NCBI RefSeq assembly: GCF_001625215.2
Contig: NC_030385.2
Location: 6,317,135 to 6,381,134, forward strand
Direction of reading: 5' to 3'
Length of the DNA: 64,000 nt
DNA from: Daucus carota subsp. sativus
Taxonomy: Eukaryota; Streptophyta; Magnoliopsida; Apiales; Apiaceae
Shown here: positions 1 to 12,035 of the stretch, one piece after another
How positions within the stretch are numbered: position 1 is the first letter of the stretch
Layout: each line of letters begins with the position of its first letter
Program-made: the position numbers and the translations under genes
The notes under the pieces: generated by a model
Database searches by the model: none
Seen by the model: only the letters and a program-made list of their open reading frames with translations
What the model was told of the DNA's origin: nothing

Positions 1-348
1 ACCTCAAATTCGAAATAAGAAAGTCTACAGTAATATAAATCCTTGTTAAAAACAATTAAGCATGATTATACGACCCTCGATCCTTACTCTACAATAATAT
101 TAATTCTTTTAGAAATTAATTAAGTAGGATTATACGATCCCCGGTCCCCTTCTCTTTTTACTCTTGATTTTAATCATGTATGTGATGTATAACCATTTTA
201 ATCATACATAAGATCTTAATCGATCACATTATGATATGATATTATATGTGAATAGAATACAAGTGAACATAGGCCGATTTATTTAGTATTTAGGATCATG
301 TAAATATAATAATCATGGTGATATTGTAATCAAATGAAATAAAAGGGT

Positions 349-776
349 TGTTTGGTTCAGCAAAATTCGGTATTATGTATAAATTTGTTCATTCCAAACT
401 CATATTTAGTGTTTGATTAAAAGAAAATCTTGAAAACTCATACCCCAAACCCATATGATATGAGATTTTCATACCTAAAGGGAAGTGGGTATAAAACTTA
501 GGTTTTAGCAATCAAAAAAAATTCTTTTATTCACCTTCATTTATACCATTACATGTAAATTATTGATATAAAATAAAATTAAAAGCTCAAATTATATAAA
601 GATATTAATCGAAGAATATTTTAAATTATTTACACTTGATAACTACATTCTTTTCACCACTCAATCAAACAATCAAACACATGATATCAGAAATAATACC
701 CAATCTCATAGCACTTTAACCTGATTCCTAATTCCTAATTTTAATCTCACACCTTCTCTCGAATCAAACATTCCCT
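349..776. repeat. MITE-like element with imperfect terminal inverted repeats
   Basis: The left end reads GGGTTGTTTGGTTC and the right end, reverse-complemented, reads AGGGAATGTTTGATTC, so the ends are imperfect inverted repeats around an AT-rich interior with no coding capacity. The pattern resembles short non-autonomous hAT or PIF-like plant elements. No clear target duplication was seen, so the superfamily is open. Bases 1-348 show only AT-rich sequence with no feature I can support. Confidence 0.5.
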
Positions 777-915
777 AAATGATCTCATAATAATTCTAAT
801 GATATAGATGAGAATACAAGTGATCTCATAATAATCTTAATCCCAATATATAATAAATGAGAATATAAGTGATCTTATATAATCGCCATGGTACAAATAA
901 TGTTGTGACCGTCCT

Positions 916-1110
916 TTGCAGTCTTGTAGAGACAAAAACCGAGTAAGTGGTCGGCTTTTGGGCACATTAAAATTTAGCATCCAAACGAAAACTAAGTATT
1001 TATTTATTACAGTCAAGAGTCTTGTAAAGACAGAAAGACCGAGTGAAAGTCTGCCTTCGGGCACACTAAAATTTTGCATCCAAACAGAAATGAAGTATTT
1101 ATTATTACAG
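916..1110. repeat. Tandem duplication, two units of about 97 bp
   Basis: Two adjacent copies share the order GTCTTGTA-GAGACA, GGGCACA-TAAAATTT, GCATCCAAAC and AAGTATTTAT-TATTACAGT, beginning near 916 and 1013. They have diverged by scattered substitutions and small indels. They contain no believable gene. The stretch 1111-1542 downstream shows nothing further and probably includes the 3' UTR of the minus-strand gene that ends at 1543. Confidence 0.75.
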
Positions 1111-1542
1111 TAAATTTAACGATGTTAACCCACACATTATAAACCACAATCATATTTCCAACACACCTTCCACTTCTCTAGCCGTCTTCATAACTCGAAA
1201 GTATGATTGTATAAGATAAATTCTCTAGGAAGTCTGTTTTAATTCCCTCTAGCAAGTAAGAAATCAGTAAACAAATATTAAGTAATCATCTAGTCACAGA
1301 TTCTTTTACATGATACATTTTGTACATAAACAACAAATAACCTTTACACTCCAAGCCGGGTCATCTAAAGCATCTTTATGTGTTGAGTAAACAGGCATTA
1401 CATATAGGGTATACAAGATAGATGTACATGCTACTTCTGAAACAAAATTTGTGAGGCATAAACATCATCGCCATTGCATGAGCTGGTTTTAATGAAACTG
1501 ATTGAACATCCTTCTCTGCAAATAAAACCTGTTACATAAGCA

Positions 1543-4199
1543 TCAAACAGATGCGATGCCAGATGTGGCAGAAGAGGAAGGTTGCAAAGCCCGAATTCTG
1601 ACATCATATCTTTTGTAGACTGAAATTTCACTTCCTGATGCTGAATTTAAACCATCAGATACAATTGGATAAGTTGATGCATTGTCATCATAAGAAACCC
1701 CAATATAGTTTCCACACTTTCGACACATAAGTTTGGTTTTGCGCTGAAACAAACCCCACGACTGTTTGGATATGAAGTAAGGAATACACTGAAATTTTTC
1801 TAACTGAGTAAATCTGCTCTCATCTATATGAACAAACGAGATGATTCCTTTCTTTATTGATTTTCCATATTTTGATCCAATTGCAGATGTATTGCGAGAG
1901 GATGAACTCAAATTCAGATCAAATCCACAAGAGCCACAGCTAAATCACGATAAAGATAATACAGTTAAGGTCTTAAAAATGAAATATTTAAATATCTATC
2001 AGATAGTATGATAAAAAAGGAAAACTTTATAACTAATTACATATATTATAAAATAGAAATTTAAATTAGCATAAAGCACGGATGACATAGTTCCTGCCAC
2101 CAATGCAGAACAAAGAATTATTACTGTATATTAATATGTATATATTTGTGTTATTATATAGGATTAGAATTAATTTTGTAAGGAATGTAACTATATATAA
2201 TATAAATAGTTTATTAGGAATGTTCCATATATATAAATTATGGTAGGAATATAATCAGGATATGTTTGCTTCATTAGTAAAGATTTTTCTTGGTGACTAA
2301 GTTTATGATGTACTCCTATACATGAAGATATGATATTTTATAATTAATAAATATTTGATTTTTATTGAATTGAGAACTGTTTCTTGTTATGGGTTGTGAT
2401 TCCAGCTAATTCTTATTGTCAGCATTTGAGAAATCCTTGAGGTAGTAGTTATCTGTGGTTGGATCACCTTGGGACTTCAAGGGTTTACTGTACATTTTTT
2501 ATAATATATTCAACATAGGTTTTCGACCAGGATTTTTATACCAATATTTGACCTGAACACCAGTATGTGACCCGAACCGACTACATATTTCGACTAGTCG
2601 ACTGGGCGGAGGACTAAGTGACACTGCTCAGTCAACTGCATGCCTGACAAATGCCTAGTAGACAACTTGAGTCAACCTCCAAGTATTGTCGTGACTAGTC
2701 GAGCGACATTAAAACCTTGATTTCTTCCCTACATACATTTGCCTATTTTATTCGTCCACTATTTCTTATTCACAAATTTCATCAACTTTCTCAACAGACT
2801 ATTATTGATCTCCAATTTTTATGGTTCTTACAAATCTTATAAAAACACTTTTCCATTTCCATGAGAGTTTACCATTGATGTTAATTAGCTTCATGTTAAC
2901 TATTATAAGATAACACAAAGCACTATCAACCTAAGTCCCACCTCCCAAATTTTAAATGTCTCTCATAAATCCAATTTTCTGAGCAGCCTGATCAACTGAC
3001 AGAGTATTTTAAAGCGGAAGAACTATATTGCAAATACGCCGTATGAATAACCTAGAACAATACGGTTAACAATTAGCATACTATTTCATTGTATTACCGT
3101 GAAATATACTAGCAGATGAGAAAACATATAACCAGTATCACAAAAAATTATCTTTCATAACAGTAATATGTAGAAAACCAATCACCTTGAAGATACAGTG
3201 ATTCAAAAAAAATATCAACACATTTTAAAATTATTATTATAAGGGTGGTCAATTAATTTGTCACTTGAATATGGTTTTTTAAGATTTAGGTCACTTAAAT
3301 AAAATATCCAACATCCAGGTCATTTATGTTGTAAGATACTTCATCGAAGTCCTTCTATTAATCAAAATGAAAAACGATGTCGAGGGGCATCTTATTTGAA
3401 AGAAACAAGAATATAATCATGGCATAAAATAATTACAAAAAATTATTTACGCCCTGCCCCGCTCTCTCCTTTACCCCTTCCTCATCTATCTCTTTCTATA
3501 TAAATAGATATACAACTTCTAAGAATTTTGATTTCTTCATTTTTTTTATAGTTTGCTTTTACAGATAGACCAAATCATATCCCACTCATCTTCGAATATT
3601 GTTTTGACACTCGGATTCCCCCGACTCTGCGGGAAGATAAAACATTTATCCAACCCACAACCAAGCAATCATCATCATTGTATAATCAATTAATAAGATT
3701 TAATAAGATTGGACCTTTACAAATAAATTAGAGGTCCGTTTCTTCCGGTTTATAATATTCACGATTAATATTTCTTTGAGCTATAAAGTAACTTTAAGAT
3801 AGAAAAACTCAAACATGTTTGTTTGTTCAGGTGACTTAAAGTTAAAAGCTGACTTATAATTTTGAATAAAATTTCTCTAATCCATTACTTAGTTTTTGCA
3901 TTTGTAATTCGACTTGATACAAAATTAATAGCCTGAGTATCTAAATTTCTAGTAACATACCCCAAAACAAACAATTAACTTACAATCTTACGCATATACA
4001 CATCACAGAATTTGACTGAATTGATATTGATACCGTTAACAAAGAGAGAGACGGGAATTAAAACAGGTATAATTGATATTGGAGAGAGGGAGAGAGAGAG
4101 ATATATATATAGTTAGAGAGAGAGAAAGAGAGACCTGTAAGTAACGTCTCTGTGAGAAGAAGCGAAGCTATGAGTGTGGTGATAGTCGTTCCTTTCCAT
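1543..4199 (-). CDS. Plant zinc-ribbon protein of unknown function (At4g08330-like), 2 exons
   Basis: Coding exons are 4199-4135 and 1939-1543 on the minus strand. Exon 1 starts at ATG 4199 and ends in phase 2 at CAG|GTCTCT. Exon 2 begins after GATTTAG|. The joined frame is exactly 154 codons (153 aa). Two metal-binding-like Cys pairs are visible: CGSCGFDLNL near residue 23 and CRKCGNYIG near residue 93. Between them lies a conserved-looking block (SKYGKSIKKGIISF, FISKQSWGLF), and the C-terminus has YDVRIRALQPSS. From memory this matches the plant family annotated as 'uncharacterized protein At4g08330, chloroplastic'; its function is not known to me. The 2.2-kb intron and exon 1 are duplicated about 11.5 kb away. 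The internal stops and phases fit only the minus strand. Confidence 0.85.
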
Positions 4200-4327
4200 G
4201 GCAGCGGAGATTTGGATCGGAAGGAGCTGGGCAGTGGTCACGTTCTGGTTCGTGAGACAAGGGGACTATCACATACATAAAGTCGTATGCTACTGCTTGT
4301 TTGTGTCTTTTCTTTTTTTTTTCCAGG
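2477..4327. repeat. Segmental duplication, copy A (intron, exon 1 and 5' flank of the zinc-ribbon gene)
   Basis: This block is highly similar, in the same orientation, to 13968-15852. Shared landmarks in order are TTTACTGTACATTTTTTATA, a block with repeated GACTAGTCGA motifs, GATGTCGAGGGGCATCTTAT, AAATCATATCCCACTCATCT, and exon 1 with its CAGGTCTCTC donor. The block starts inside the intron and runs past the ATG into the 5' flank. Exon 2 (1543-1939) is outside it. Copy A carries only about two units of a C-rich pentamer near 3451, where copy B has six. Confidence 0.92.
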
Positions 4328-4379
4328 TTGCTTGTGTCCGGCACGAACATTGTTGTAAAAATCGAGAATCGGAGTTAGT

Positions 4380-4950
4380 CGGTGAAGTATCATCTAGCGA
4401 TTAATAAGATAATCATGGATTAATCGGAGTAATTAATCAGACCATTAATCGTAATCAATTTAATATTATATTTTAAATAATATATATTAATATACTTATA
4501 TACTATAAATTTATGGTCTTATAAAATTAAAAGATTAATGATTTCTTATAACATAAAACATGCCTATATATACATATACAAGTCTTGTCATCTTATAGAT
4601 AAACATGAATTTGATCGAATTTGCGAAAGAAGATATTACAGATTTTTGTAATTAGAGTTCAAGGGGTAATTAAAAGAGTGAAAGGTAATAAAAATAACTT
4701 TAAATTCCGTGATTTGTCATTTCCGTGCCTTTTGTTTTATTTGAAATTAAATTTTTAATTTTTAAAAAAAATTACTTTGCGTTTTTCAAAATTTTAAATT
4801 CACCGATTTATGGTCGACTTTTACTAATTAATCCCGTCTTTGACCGATTTTCTGAAAAAATGATATTTTTCACCGATTAACGCTTAATCGAGATGGTGGC
4901 CGACCGAACAGTGATTCATTACCGATTAATCGTCGACTTTTAGAACACAG
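4380..4950. repeat. AT-rich repeat with recurrent GATTAATCG motifs
   Basis: Variants of GATTAATCG and its complement recur at both ends of this stretch (near 4385-4450 and 4855-4935) around an AT-rich core. This suggests a degenerate inverted-repeat element. It lies directly 5' of the minus-strand zinc-ribbon gene, so it could sit in its promoter region. No superfamily can be assigned. Confidence 0.45.
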
Positions 4951-4976
4951 GGCACGGGCTATAAAGCATTGCAAAT

Positions 4977-5130
4977 CTTTTCATGTTGTCAATAACTTCT
5001 AATTTAATAAAAATAAAAATTATAGCTGATCTTTTCATGTTGTCAATAACTTCTAATTTAATAAAAATAAAAATTATAGCTGATGTTGTAAATAACTTCC
5101 AATTTAGTAAAATTAAAAATTATAGCTGTA
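4977..5130. repeat. 54-bp tandem repeat, about 2.7 copies
   Basis: A unit beginning CTTTTCATGTTGTCAATAAC occurs at 4977 and again identically at 5031. A truncated and diverged third copy runs from about 5085. The identity of the first two units suggests a recent local duplication. Confidence 0.9.
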
Positions 5131-5160
5131 TATTTATATATTATTTATAATTAGTTACAA

Positions 5161-5388
5161 TTAATTTATGTACGCCGCTTTCTTCGATGCCGATAATGAA
5201 TCAATGTGCATGCTCCCCTCGAATGACTTTAGCATGGCCAATTTAGGTGTTCGAATTTGGCCGCTTGTATTCAATATTTCATGAGCAAACACTATCCCAG
5301 GCAGCTGTGTCAATGTAATCTGGCTATAAATTTCAAAAAATTCTAAAACAAAGATATGCAGATATAAGTGATCGAGCATACATAAATA
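5161..5388 (-). other. Unidentified exon-like open frame
   Basis: On the minus strand an acceptor-like TTTATAG near 5330 precedes an open frame containing QLPGIVFAHEILNTSG and KLAMLKSFEG, ending at a stop at 5161. The amino-acid composition looks more protein-like than the surrounding AT-rich shadows. I recognise no family and see no partner exon, so it may be chance or the relic of a lost gene. Confidence 0.2.
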
Positions 5389-5889
5389 ACAAAGCTGATA
5401 TCATATATGAATAATGATATTTTAGATGTCATTATCTCATCTTTATCCTAAGAAGCTCAAATACACAAGAAATAAGACCTTGAATTGAAGGGCAATTACT
5501 AAATGGAAGCCATGAATAGAAAATGCACAGTAGACATACAAGATAAATCAAATGTTCATAAACACACAAAATACTAAATGAAGACGAACTTGTCTACAGA
5601 ACAGAAAAGTCATAATCACTTACTCTGCTTTGGACATTTTTTGTTCACGTTTGGCTTGGATCAGGGCCTAGGCTCACTTTTCATCTATCGCAAAATCAAA
5701 TTAGTTGTGATGCAGCAAAACATGGATAACAATATACAGAGAGCATCCCCTCTTTCCGGACAAAAAATGTGTTGTAAACTGCAAACAACATCTTGCAGAA
5801 AAACCTTGTAATAACATCAATGTATCGACTCTAATATCACCAACTTCTAACCCATGCTTGTTAACATCAAGCAAACAAACGGATCATGA

Positions 5890-7900
5890 TACTCGACAGT
5901 CTCAACTTATGGTTCCCTTGGAAGTAACGGGCCTTCTAAAGAACTCCCCACTTCCATCAGGCTCCAGGATTTCATGGTTGACATGTTGCTGTCCTTAGTC
6001 AATGTCTGAACAAAAACACGTTGGTTTCCCACCATTTGATTTTCTTCTGCTCTGGGGCAACAGTTGTTGAGCAAAAGATCTTATCACCGTACATAACTCT
6101 CAATGTGTAATCAATCATCATTAACAATTAAAAAGGTAACAGTGTCCACAAGGTTGAGATTACTTACCAGTAGCTTTTCATTGCTTTATTGAAATTGCTT
6201 CTCTATTTGGCGAGAAAGGACAAAACCTCTTTGCCTTTTCGCTCCCTTGAGGTTTGATGAACTCTTTTCCTGTAACTGTCAAGGAGACTTTAAATTGCAA
6301 ACCATTGAATAGGGAATGAATTAGCTGAAGAGTAAGAGAAGTCTGACCAGTACCTTGAACTTCAATCATGGTACTTTTACCTTTGTCTAAAGAAGGCCTT
6401 TTCTCTGCTTCTTGAAGAGTATTAGTTGTGCCACTTACTCCAGATGATACCTTTTCTTTCACCCTTGTGAGCTCTTGATTCTGTGAATGGGTTCTTTTAA
6501 GTACACCTTCATCGTCACTGTCATCCAAGATGATTACCTCAACAGGTGCTTTATCAGGGTCTCATGCAATACTATCTGTTCCCAATGGACTTGTGTTATA
6601 GATTAAGACCTCAATAACTGCTTTATCGGTCTCCAACAATACTCGGCTTGTGTCAGAGATTATAGAGCTTTGTTGGATAAAGGGCGTGAGAAGTCTGACA
6701 TTACCTTGAATTTCAGTCATGATATTTTTACCCTTGTCCAAAAAGAAGGCCTTTTCTCTATTTCTTGCAGAATATAAGTTGAGGCACTCCCTCTATATGA
6801 TGATCACAACTGGCTCTTTATCAGGGTTTCCTGCAATAATATCTGCTCCAAATCAACTTTGTGTTAGAGATTAACCATTTTCCCTTTTTGTGGAGTATGA
6901 CTTGTGGCACCTCTTCTAGCTGATGCCCCTTATCTTCCATCTTCATATGTTTTTACAGTGAATGGACTTCTTTTATCTCGCTTTTGTCTTCACTGTCCAC
7001 CAAGTCAACCACGTCAATCAGAGCTTTGTCACCCTCTTGTACAATAGCTTCAGGCCAAAAACTAACATAAATTGTAATTGGACGGATGTTAAATTTTGAC
7101 TACATTTAAGTGAAAACAGCTAATGAATTTAATTTTCTGCTATATTTTGCAGCTATCTGAAACTACATTGAAAAGCACAATACGAACTATATAGTTAGCA
7201 GACCATTCTGTAATGGCTAAAGAAAAACAAATGCTAGTGTACAATGCTTAGATAATATATATAGGATATAATTACTTCTACCTGCAGTTCTTAGCTCAAA
7301 TGAAGAATCCACTTCCACACTTGATCTTGGACAGGTTTCCTGCAGTGGAGGAAGATCAGAATCCATTTCTTCCAGTGCCACCGTTGCTAGTATTTCTAGG
7401 TCACAAGTGTAAGGGATTTCGCTTTTTATCATCACTATCATCCATGCTTATGGCCTCGATAAGAGATTTAATAGCATCTCCTCCAAGAGATTCTGTCCAA
7501 AATTAACTTGTGTTTCAGATAAATAACAATTAAGATAAGACACTGCAGTAGAGTTGTTAGATGCAAATAATATCAGGAGAAAATTAACTGAATATGGATA
7601 TTGAAATATATAAAACAAGATAAAACTAAGTTCATCTACCTCCCGAAGCTCTGACCTCAAGTGAAGACTCTTCTTCCATTCCAGGAATACATAAATGCAA
7701 AGAAGTCGTCTATTCAGCAGTCAATATTTCCTCAGCAGCAGTACTGGTAGAAGGGACAACTTCACGAACACAATTTGTGCAGCGCCACCACCTGAATTGA
7801 GGAACATCAAGTGATCCTCGCAGCCACTCCCATGTATTTTCACTAATACCATTTTAGGGGATTCAGCCCTGCGATTTTCTCTTCCTTATTTCAGCCACAT
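5890..7900 (-). pseudogene. Decayed gene with repeated acidic exons, family not recognised
   Basis: Several minus-strand coding-like segments share one theme: a lead-in followed by an acidic DSDDE or DSEDK cluster. Examples are VEVIILDDSDDEGV near 6545-6505, the related GADIIAGNPDKEPV near 6850-6800 (which then hits a stop), VVDLVDSEDK near 7020-6985, and AISMDDSDDKK near 7450-7405. An upstream segment near 7850-7760 reads WEWLRGSLDVPQFRWWRC. Frames are broken by stops (a TGA precedes DPDKAPVEV) and shifts, and no continuous gene model can be built. The best reading is a gene expanded by exon duplication and then degraded. I cannot name the parent family, though the acidic motifs suggest a nuclear protein. 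Confidence 0.5.
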
Positions 7901-8004
7901 ATCCACTGAACACACATTAGATAAATTTGTCAAGAAGATACTATTATGCCTTTAAATAATATTTGAAACTGTTCGATAACCAACTCTCTCAATAAGCCTT
8001 AATT

Positions 8005-8093
8005 GGTTCTAATGGTGATGCTGCTGGTGTAGCTGCAGCTTTTCAGGCTCCACTTGGTGGGCTGCTATTTGTTCTTAAAGAAGCAGCTTCATG
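8005..8093 (+). pseudogene. Single-exon fragment of a CLC chloride channel gene
   Basis: The plus strand encodes GDAAGVAAAFQAPLGGLLF followed by VLKEAAS and a split Trp codon at TG|GTACTT. This corresponds to the CLC family signature GxAAGVAAAFRAPxGGxLFALEE. The phase-2 end at a GT dinucleotide looks like a retained splice donor, so this came from genomic DNA and not from a processed cDNA. No flanking CLC exons were found, so it is a non-functional scrap. Confidence 0.75.
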
Positions 8094-9180
8094 GTACTTT
8101 ATTGTTTCCTTTTATCCATGTTCATGTATATGCAACTGATATGTTCCTTGTGCTCACACTTTTAAGATTTGATCAGAACTATCAAACTAAGCTCGGTTAG
8201 TTTGTTTGTTCTTATCAGGCTTGTGGGCTCTGAATAGTCTCCTTTCTAGATGCCATTATCTGGTTGTTTACCTGTAGTCAGCACATGTAACCAATATATG
8301 TTAAAAGATTTAATTTTACATGAGAATTATATTCACGGAGAGATGTATTTATCTAAATGGTACATCAGAAGGAACCTCTTAGAGCAGAAATATTTCTTAA
8401 AAATCTGTGGAAGGACTAAGGAGTGTCCAGTGCAATGTATAAAACTTTGCAATGTAGAAAGAAAAACTACCTCTTTCTACCATTTTACAACACCTAACAC
8501 TTATTTCGAGCAAGTCTTCTCATTATCATAACAAGTTCACAGTTAAAACACCATAAACAGTGCATTTTTTTTTATCTAATTCTGCAATATTTTCTATCCA
8601 ATTTTATAACAAAAAACTTGTATATAGAGCACCTCGCACGTGATATAAAGCTAGTTGGATTGAGATTACTACATGCTGTTTGGTTTATATTAGAATGGGA
8701 ATCGGAATACTTTTTTAAAAATTTTAAAATTTTCTTATAAGCTTTTAATAATAAAAAAATAGCCATTTTTTACTTTTTATTTTAATTTTTACATGGATAA
8801 TTTAAAAAATTCATAATTTGAAATATTATAAATTATAATACAAAATTCATTTACTTTTCACTATCAATTTATTCTTCATTTCTTTTATTATTTACTTAGA
8901 TTTTCCAAAAACCGTAAAGTCTTACTAAAAATATGAAAAATAATCAAAACAATGAGTACAAAAAAACGAAAAATCCTGCGAGCACATGCTTTAATTATCC
9001 AATATTACCACAACACATAAAAAAAAAAAATCTAGTTATTGCATAACTATAAAACAAATCATAATAACCTCATGCAACTAAATAAAGTATATTCTCAACT
9101 TTTTTTACAAAATAAAAGTTTTGAGTCAGTTTCAAACAACAATGTTACATCAACTTTAAGTAGTATTTAATTTTTTAAGA
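8094..9180. other. Intergenic, no supported feature
   Basis: This is AT-rich DNA with homopolymer A and T runs. Short frames here have no family features. The segment 8170-8270 could hold a second degraded exon of the CLC relic but cannot be aligned convincingly by eye. Confidence 0.4.
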
Positions 9181-12035
9181 ACATGAATCTTCCTTCTCAA
9201 AAGGAGCAAGAGCAGCTCCGACAGAAACTACCCATTATGACCACCTGCAATGAAGATGATCTTCGAAATATTAGTCAGCAATAAAATGGAGCATACCAAA
9301 GTTGCAACTAGTGCACATTTTAAATGCCTTAAGGGGCAAACAGCGATATAGCAAGTTCAACAGAACTTAAATTTTTACAAGTCTGAAGAACTATAAAGAT
9401 TCCTAAAAGGGAGAATTAAGGCAGTCTGAAGAGAATTGCAGGTTGATCTACTCGTAAACATTCTATTGTACAAGCACCAAGAGTCCAAGACTTGTCTAGA
9501 TTGTTTATTTATAGACTAAAAACACAAACCTCTATAATAAGTGTAGATAGTTTATTTCCTCCTAACTCCTTACACAAGTTTTAAGATAAGGAAGTAAGAA
9601 GAAGGCCAATCAAGTAAAGAACACAACAGTACATTTCTTCAACATTTGTAGTGCCAAACATGATCCATTGGCCTTATAGAACGAAAAGAGTCTATTTCTG
9701 ATCGTAGGAACTACAAAAAAATATTACCCATAATCCATGTTCATAAGAGGGACTTCAGAACCATTGGTACATGGTAATTTACTGTTAACTATCCATTGGC
9801 TACAACTCTCTAAACTTGATGCCAACTTATCCGAGTAATATAAAAAAAAACAACCTAATTGTTGAAACTTAAGAGAAGAGAAATTGAAACTAAAAGGATA
9901 GCAGCTCTCATCGGTAACAAAATAAAAGATGTACCAAAACAACATTATCGAAAGATGTACCAAAAATGATATGATAACATATGTAAGCAAAAGAAAAGAC
10001 CAAAACTGTATTCAATAAAAGCTAAGACACCACCATACAACATTCTCAATCCAAAAGACAAACAGAACACCGCAAGAAAACTGTAAAACTTACCAAGTTG
10101 CTTAAGGTCACGAAGCCTGCAGTCCAAACATGACATACAAATCCATTAACTTATATAAACAGGAATAAGCAGCATTCCAGAAACAAAACTTAGAATTGTG
10201 CATACATATTACTAGATGAATCAGCTCTAAGACTTAAGACAGGGGAGGGATAATTAATCACCAGCTGAAAACAGAAGAACACAGGGAAGCATTAACAACA
10301 ACTTTGTCGATCTCTGCAAGTGAATCTGCAAAACCCAGAATTCCAGAAACACTACTATAAGAAATCAAACCACATATATTTTTAAAAAAACAAACCAAAT
10401 AAGGTATCCCAGATAAAGAAACCACAATACGAATTGGATGAAAAAGATCAAAACTTTGAATTCTGCTCAGTTGGGCATTAAATCAAACACGTTATTATTA
10501 AAACCTTTTGATGCATAATTGGCATAACTGTATTATGGCATAACTTTTTTTAGTGAGCAAAAATACACAAATGCATATAGTGAGAATTATGGAATAACAG
10601 AGGTAATCAAGTAACACAGAAGAGAATCCTTATGCAATCTTACAGTATCCGAGTGTAAGTCCACTTGTAATGCTCCAAAGCAATAAACATACAATTCGGT
10701 AGAACACAATTTAACGACCCTGGAGAAAGATAGATTTGGAAAAGAAAATTTGTTGACTCTATCTGATCACCAATCTGTCTTAAGACCTTCACTTGTTCCC
10801 TAGATTATATGCAAAAGCTATTTAGACATTACTGCGGTCCAGACATCCACAAATATATTAATCACGGTTTTTTAGTTTAGTAGACTTCTTGACAGAACAC
10901 ATAAAACCATCATGTGAGGTAGGGCAAAAAAGAAAGAAAACGTAAGACTGGATTTGAACCCATGTCTGTGGACTGTGGGTCGCAACTTGCAAGATTTTAA
11001 AAAAGCAGAAATTAGACTAATTAAGCAAATTTATATTGTGCACATACTTTACATAGAAAATATAAACTTTTCATACTACTCCAAAGGTATCCTCATTACC
11101 CTACAGCAATGCCCCTGATTAGAACCATGAATATGAAGCAGGACCCAAGAACAAAACTGAAAAGCAGATGTATATCTTGATTGGCTTATTAAAATCCAAG
11201 GTCACTTAAATCAGAGAGCAAATAACTGTGTTCATTCATGGATTAATTCAAATTATATTATAAAAATTAAAAGCGGCCTCAGTAACAATTGGAAGAACTT
11301 TCAGCCCAACATAAAATTATAAACAAAGAGAGAACATATGACCTATTTTCTGAATACATAAGGGATCAAATGTCCAAAACAGGGCCCTGCTCCTGATTTT
11401 CGATATTCATATTTTGCTAAGGAATTCATGCAGTCCAAAATATATAGATAGTCAACTGACTTGCCGATAAACATATAAGCTATCCGACACAAGTAGTTTT
11501 ATCTGTCATCTTCCAAACAAAGTAAATATGCTTGAACATTCTACAAACTATTTTACTTTCATACCCTTGCTTGCCAACAAACATACTGTATTCTTAACAC
11601 AAGACACACCAATGTAAGCTAAAACATACATTAAAATTCTTAACATAAAGAACACAGCTAATTAAAACATTTCAATCGCACAACCTACTGTTTATAAAAT
11701 ATACCCATTTTTGAGAAAAACTAAACAACTTTTGTAATGCACTAAACACAACATTCAAACCCCATCGGTTACAGGCAACATTAACTAAATAATTTACTGT
11801 AAGGGAGAATCATATTTCTTCTAAATGAGGCAACCTGGTTAAACACTGGCCTGATACAACTTACAAGTGTAGAGGTACACAAGTAAATCTTGGTTTATAC
11901 ATGAAAGATGAAATAATTGATAAAGTATTAGTTAATAAACCCAAAAGAGTAACAACATTATAATTATCAAACTATCTAATGTACAGGAAAGTAAAAAAAA
12001 TGGTTTAGCTGATAGCTTGGTATGCACCTGAATAT
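9181..12035 (-). other. Putative spliced 3' UTR of the cis-prenyltransferase gene
   Basis: Just after the stop codon of the prenyltransferase the minus strand has ATTCAG|GTGCAT near 12028, a donor in the 3' UTR. Downstream, 10117-10095 forms a 23-nt mini-exon flanked by GACTGCAG and GTAAGT. A further acceptor CATTGCAG lies near 9245, before a possible terminal exon. No coding sequence was found in this 2.9-kb span. The exon chain is inferred from splice signals only, and parts could belong to an unrelated non-coding transcript. Confidence 0.4.

Noticed and set aside
4170-4290. Plus-strand frame starting MSVVIVVPFHGSGDLDRK, conserved at 15690
   Set aside because: It is the antisense of exon 1 of the zinc-ribbon gene. 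Conservation comes from the duplication, and the minus strand has the consistent splice phases.
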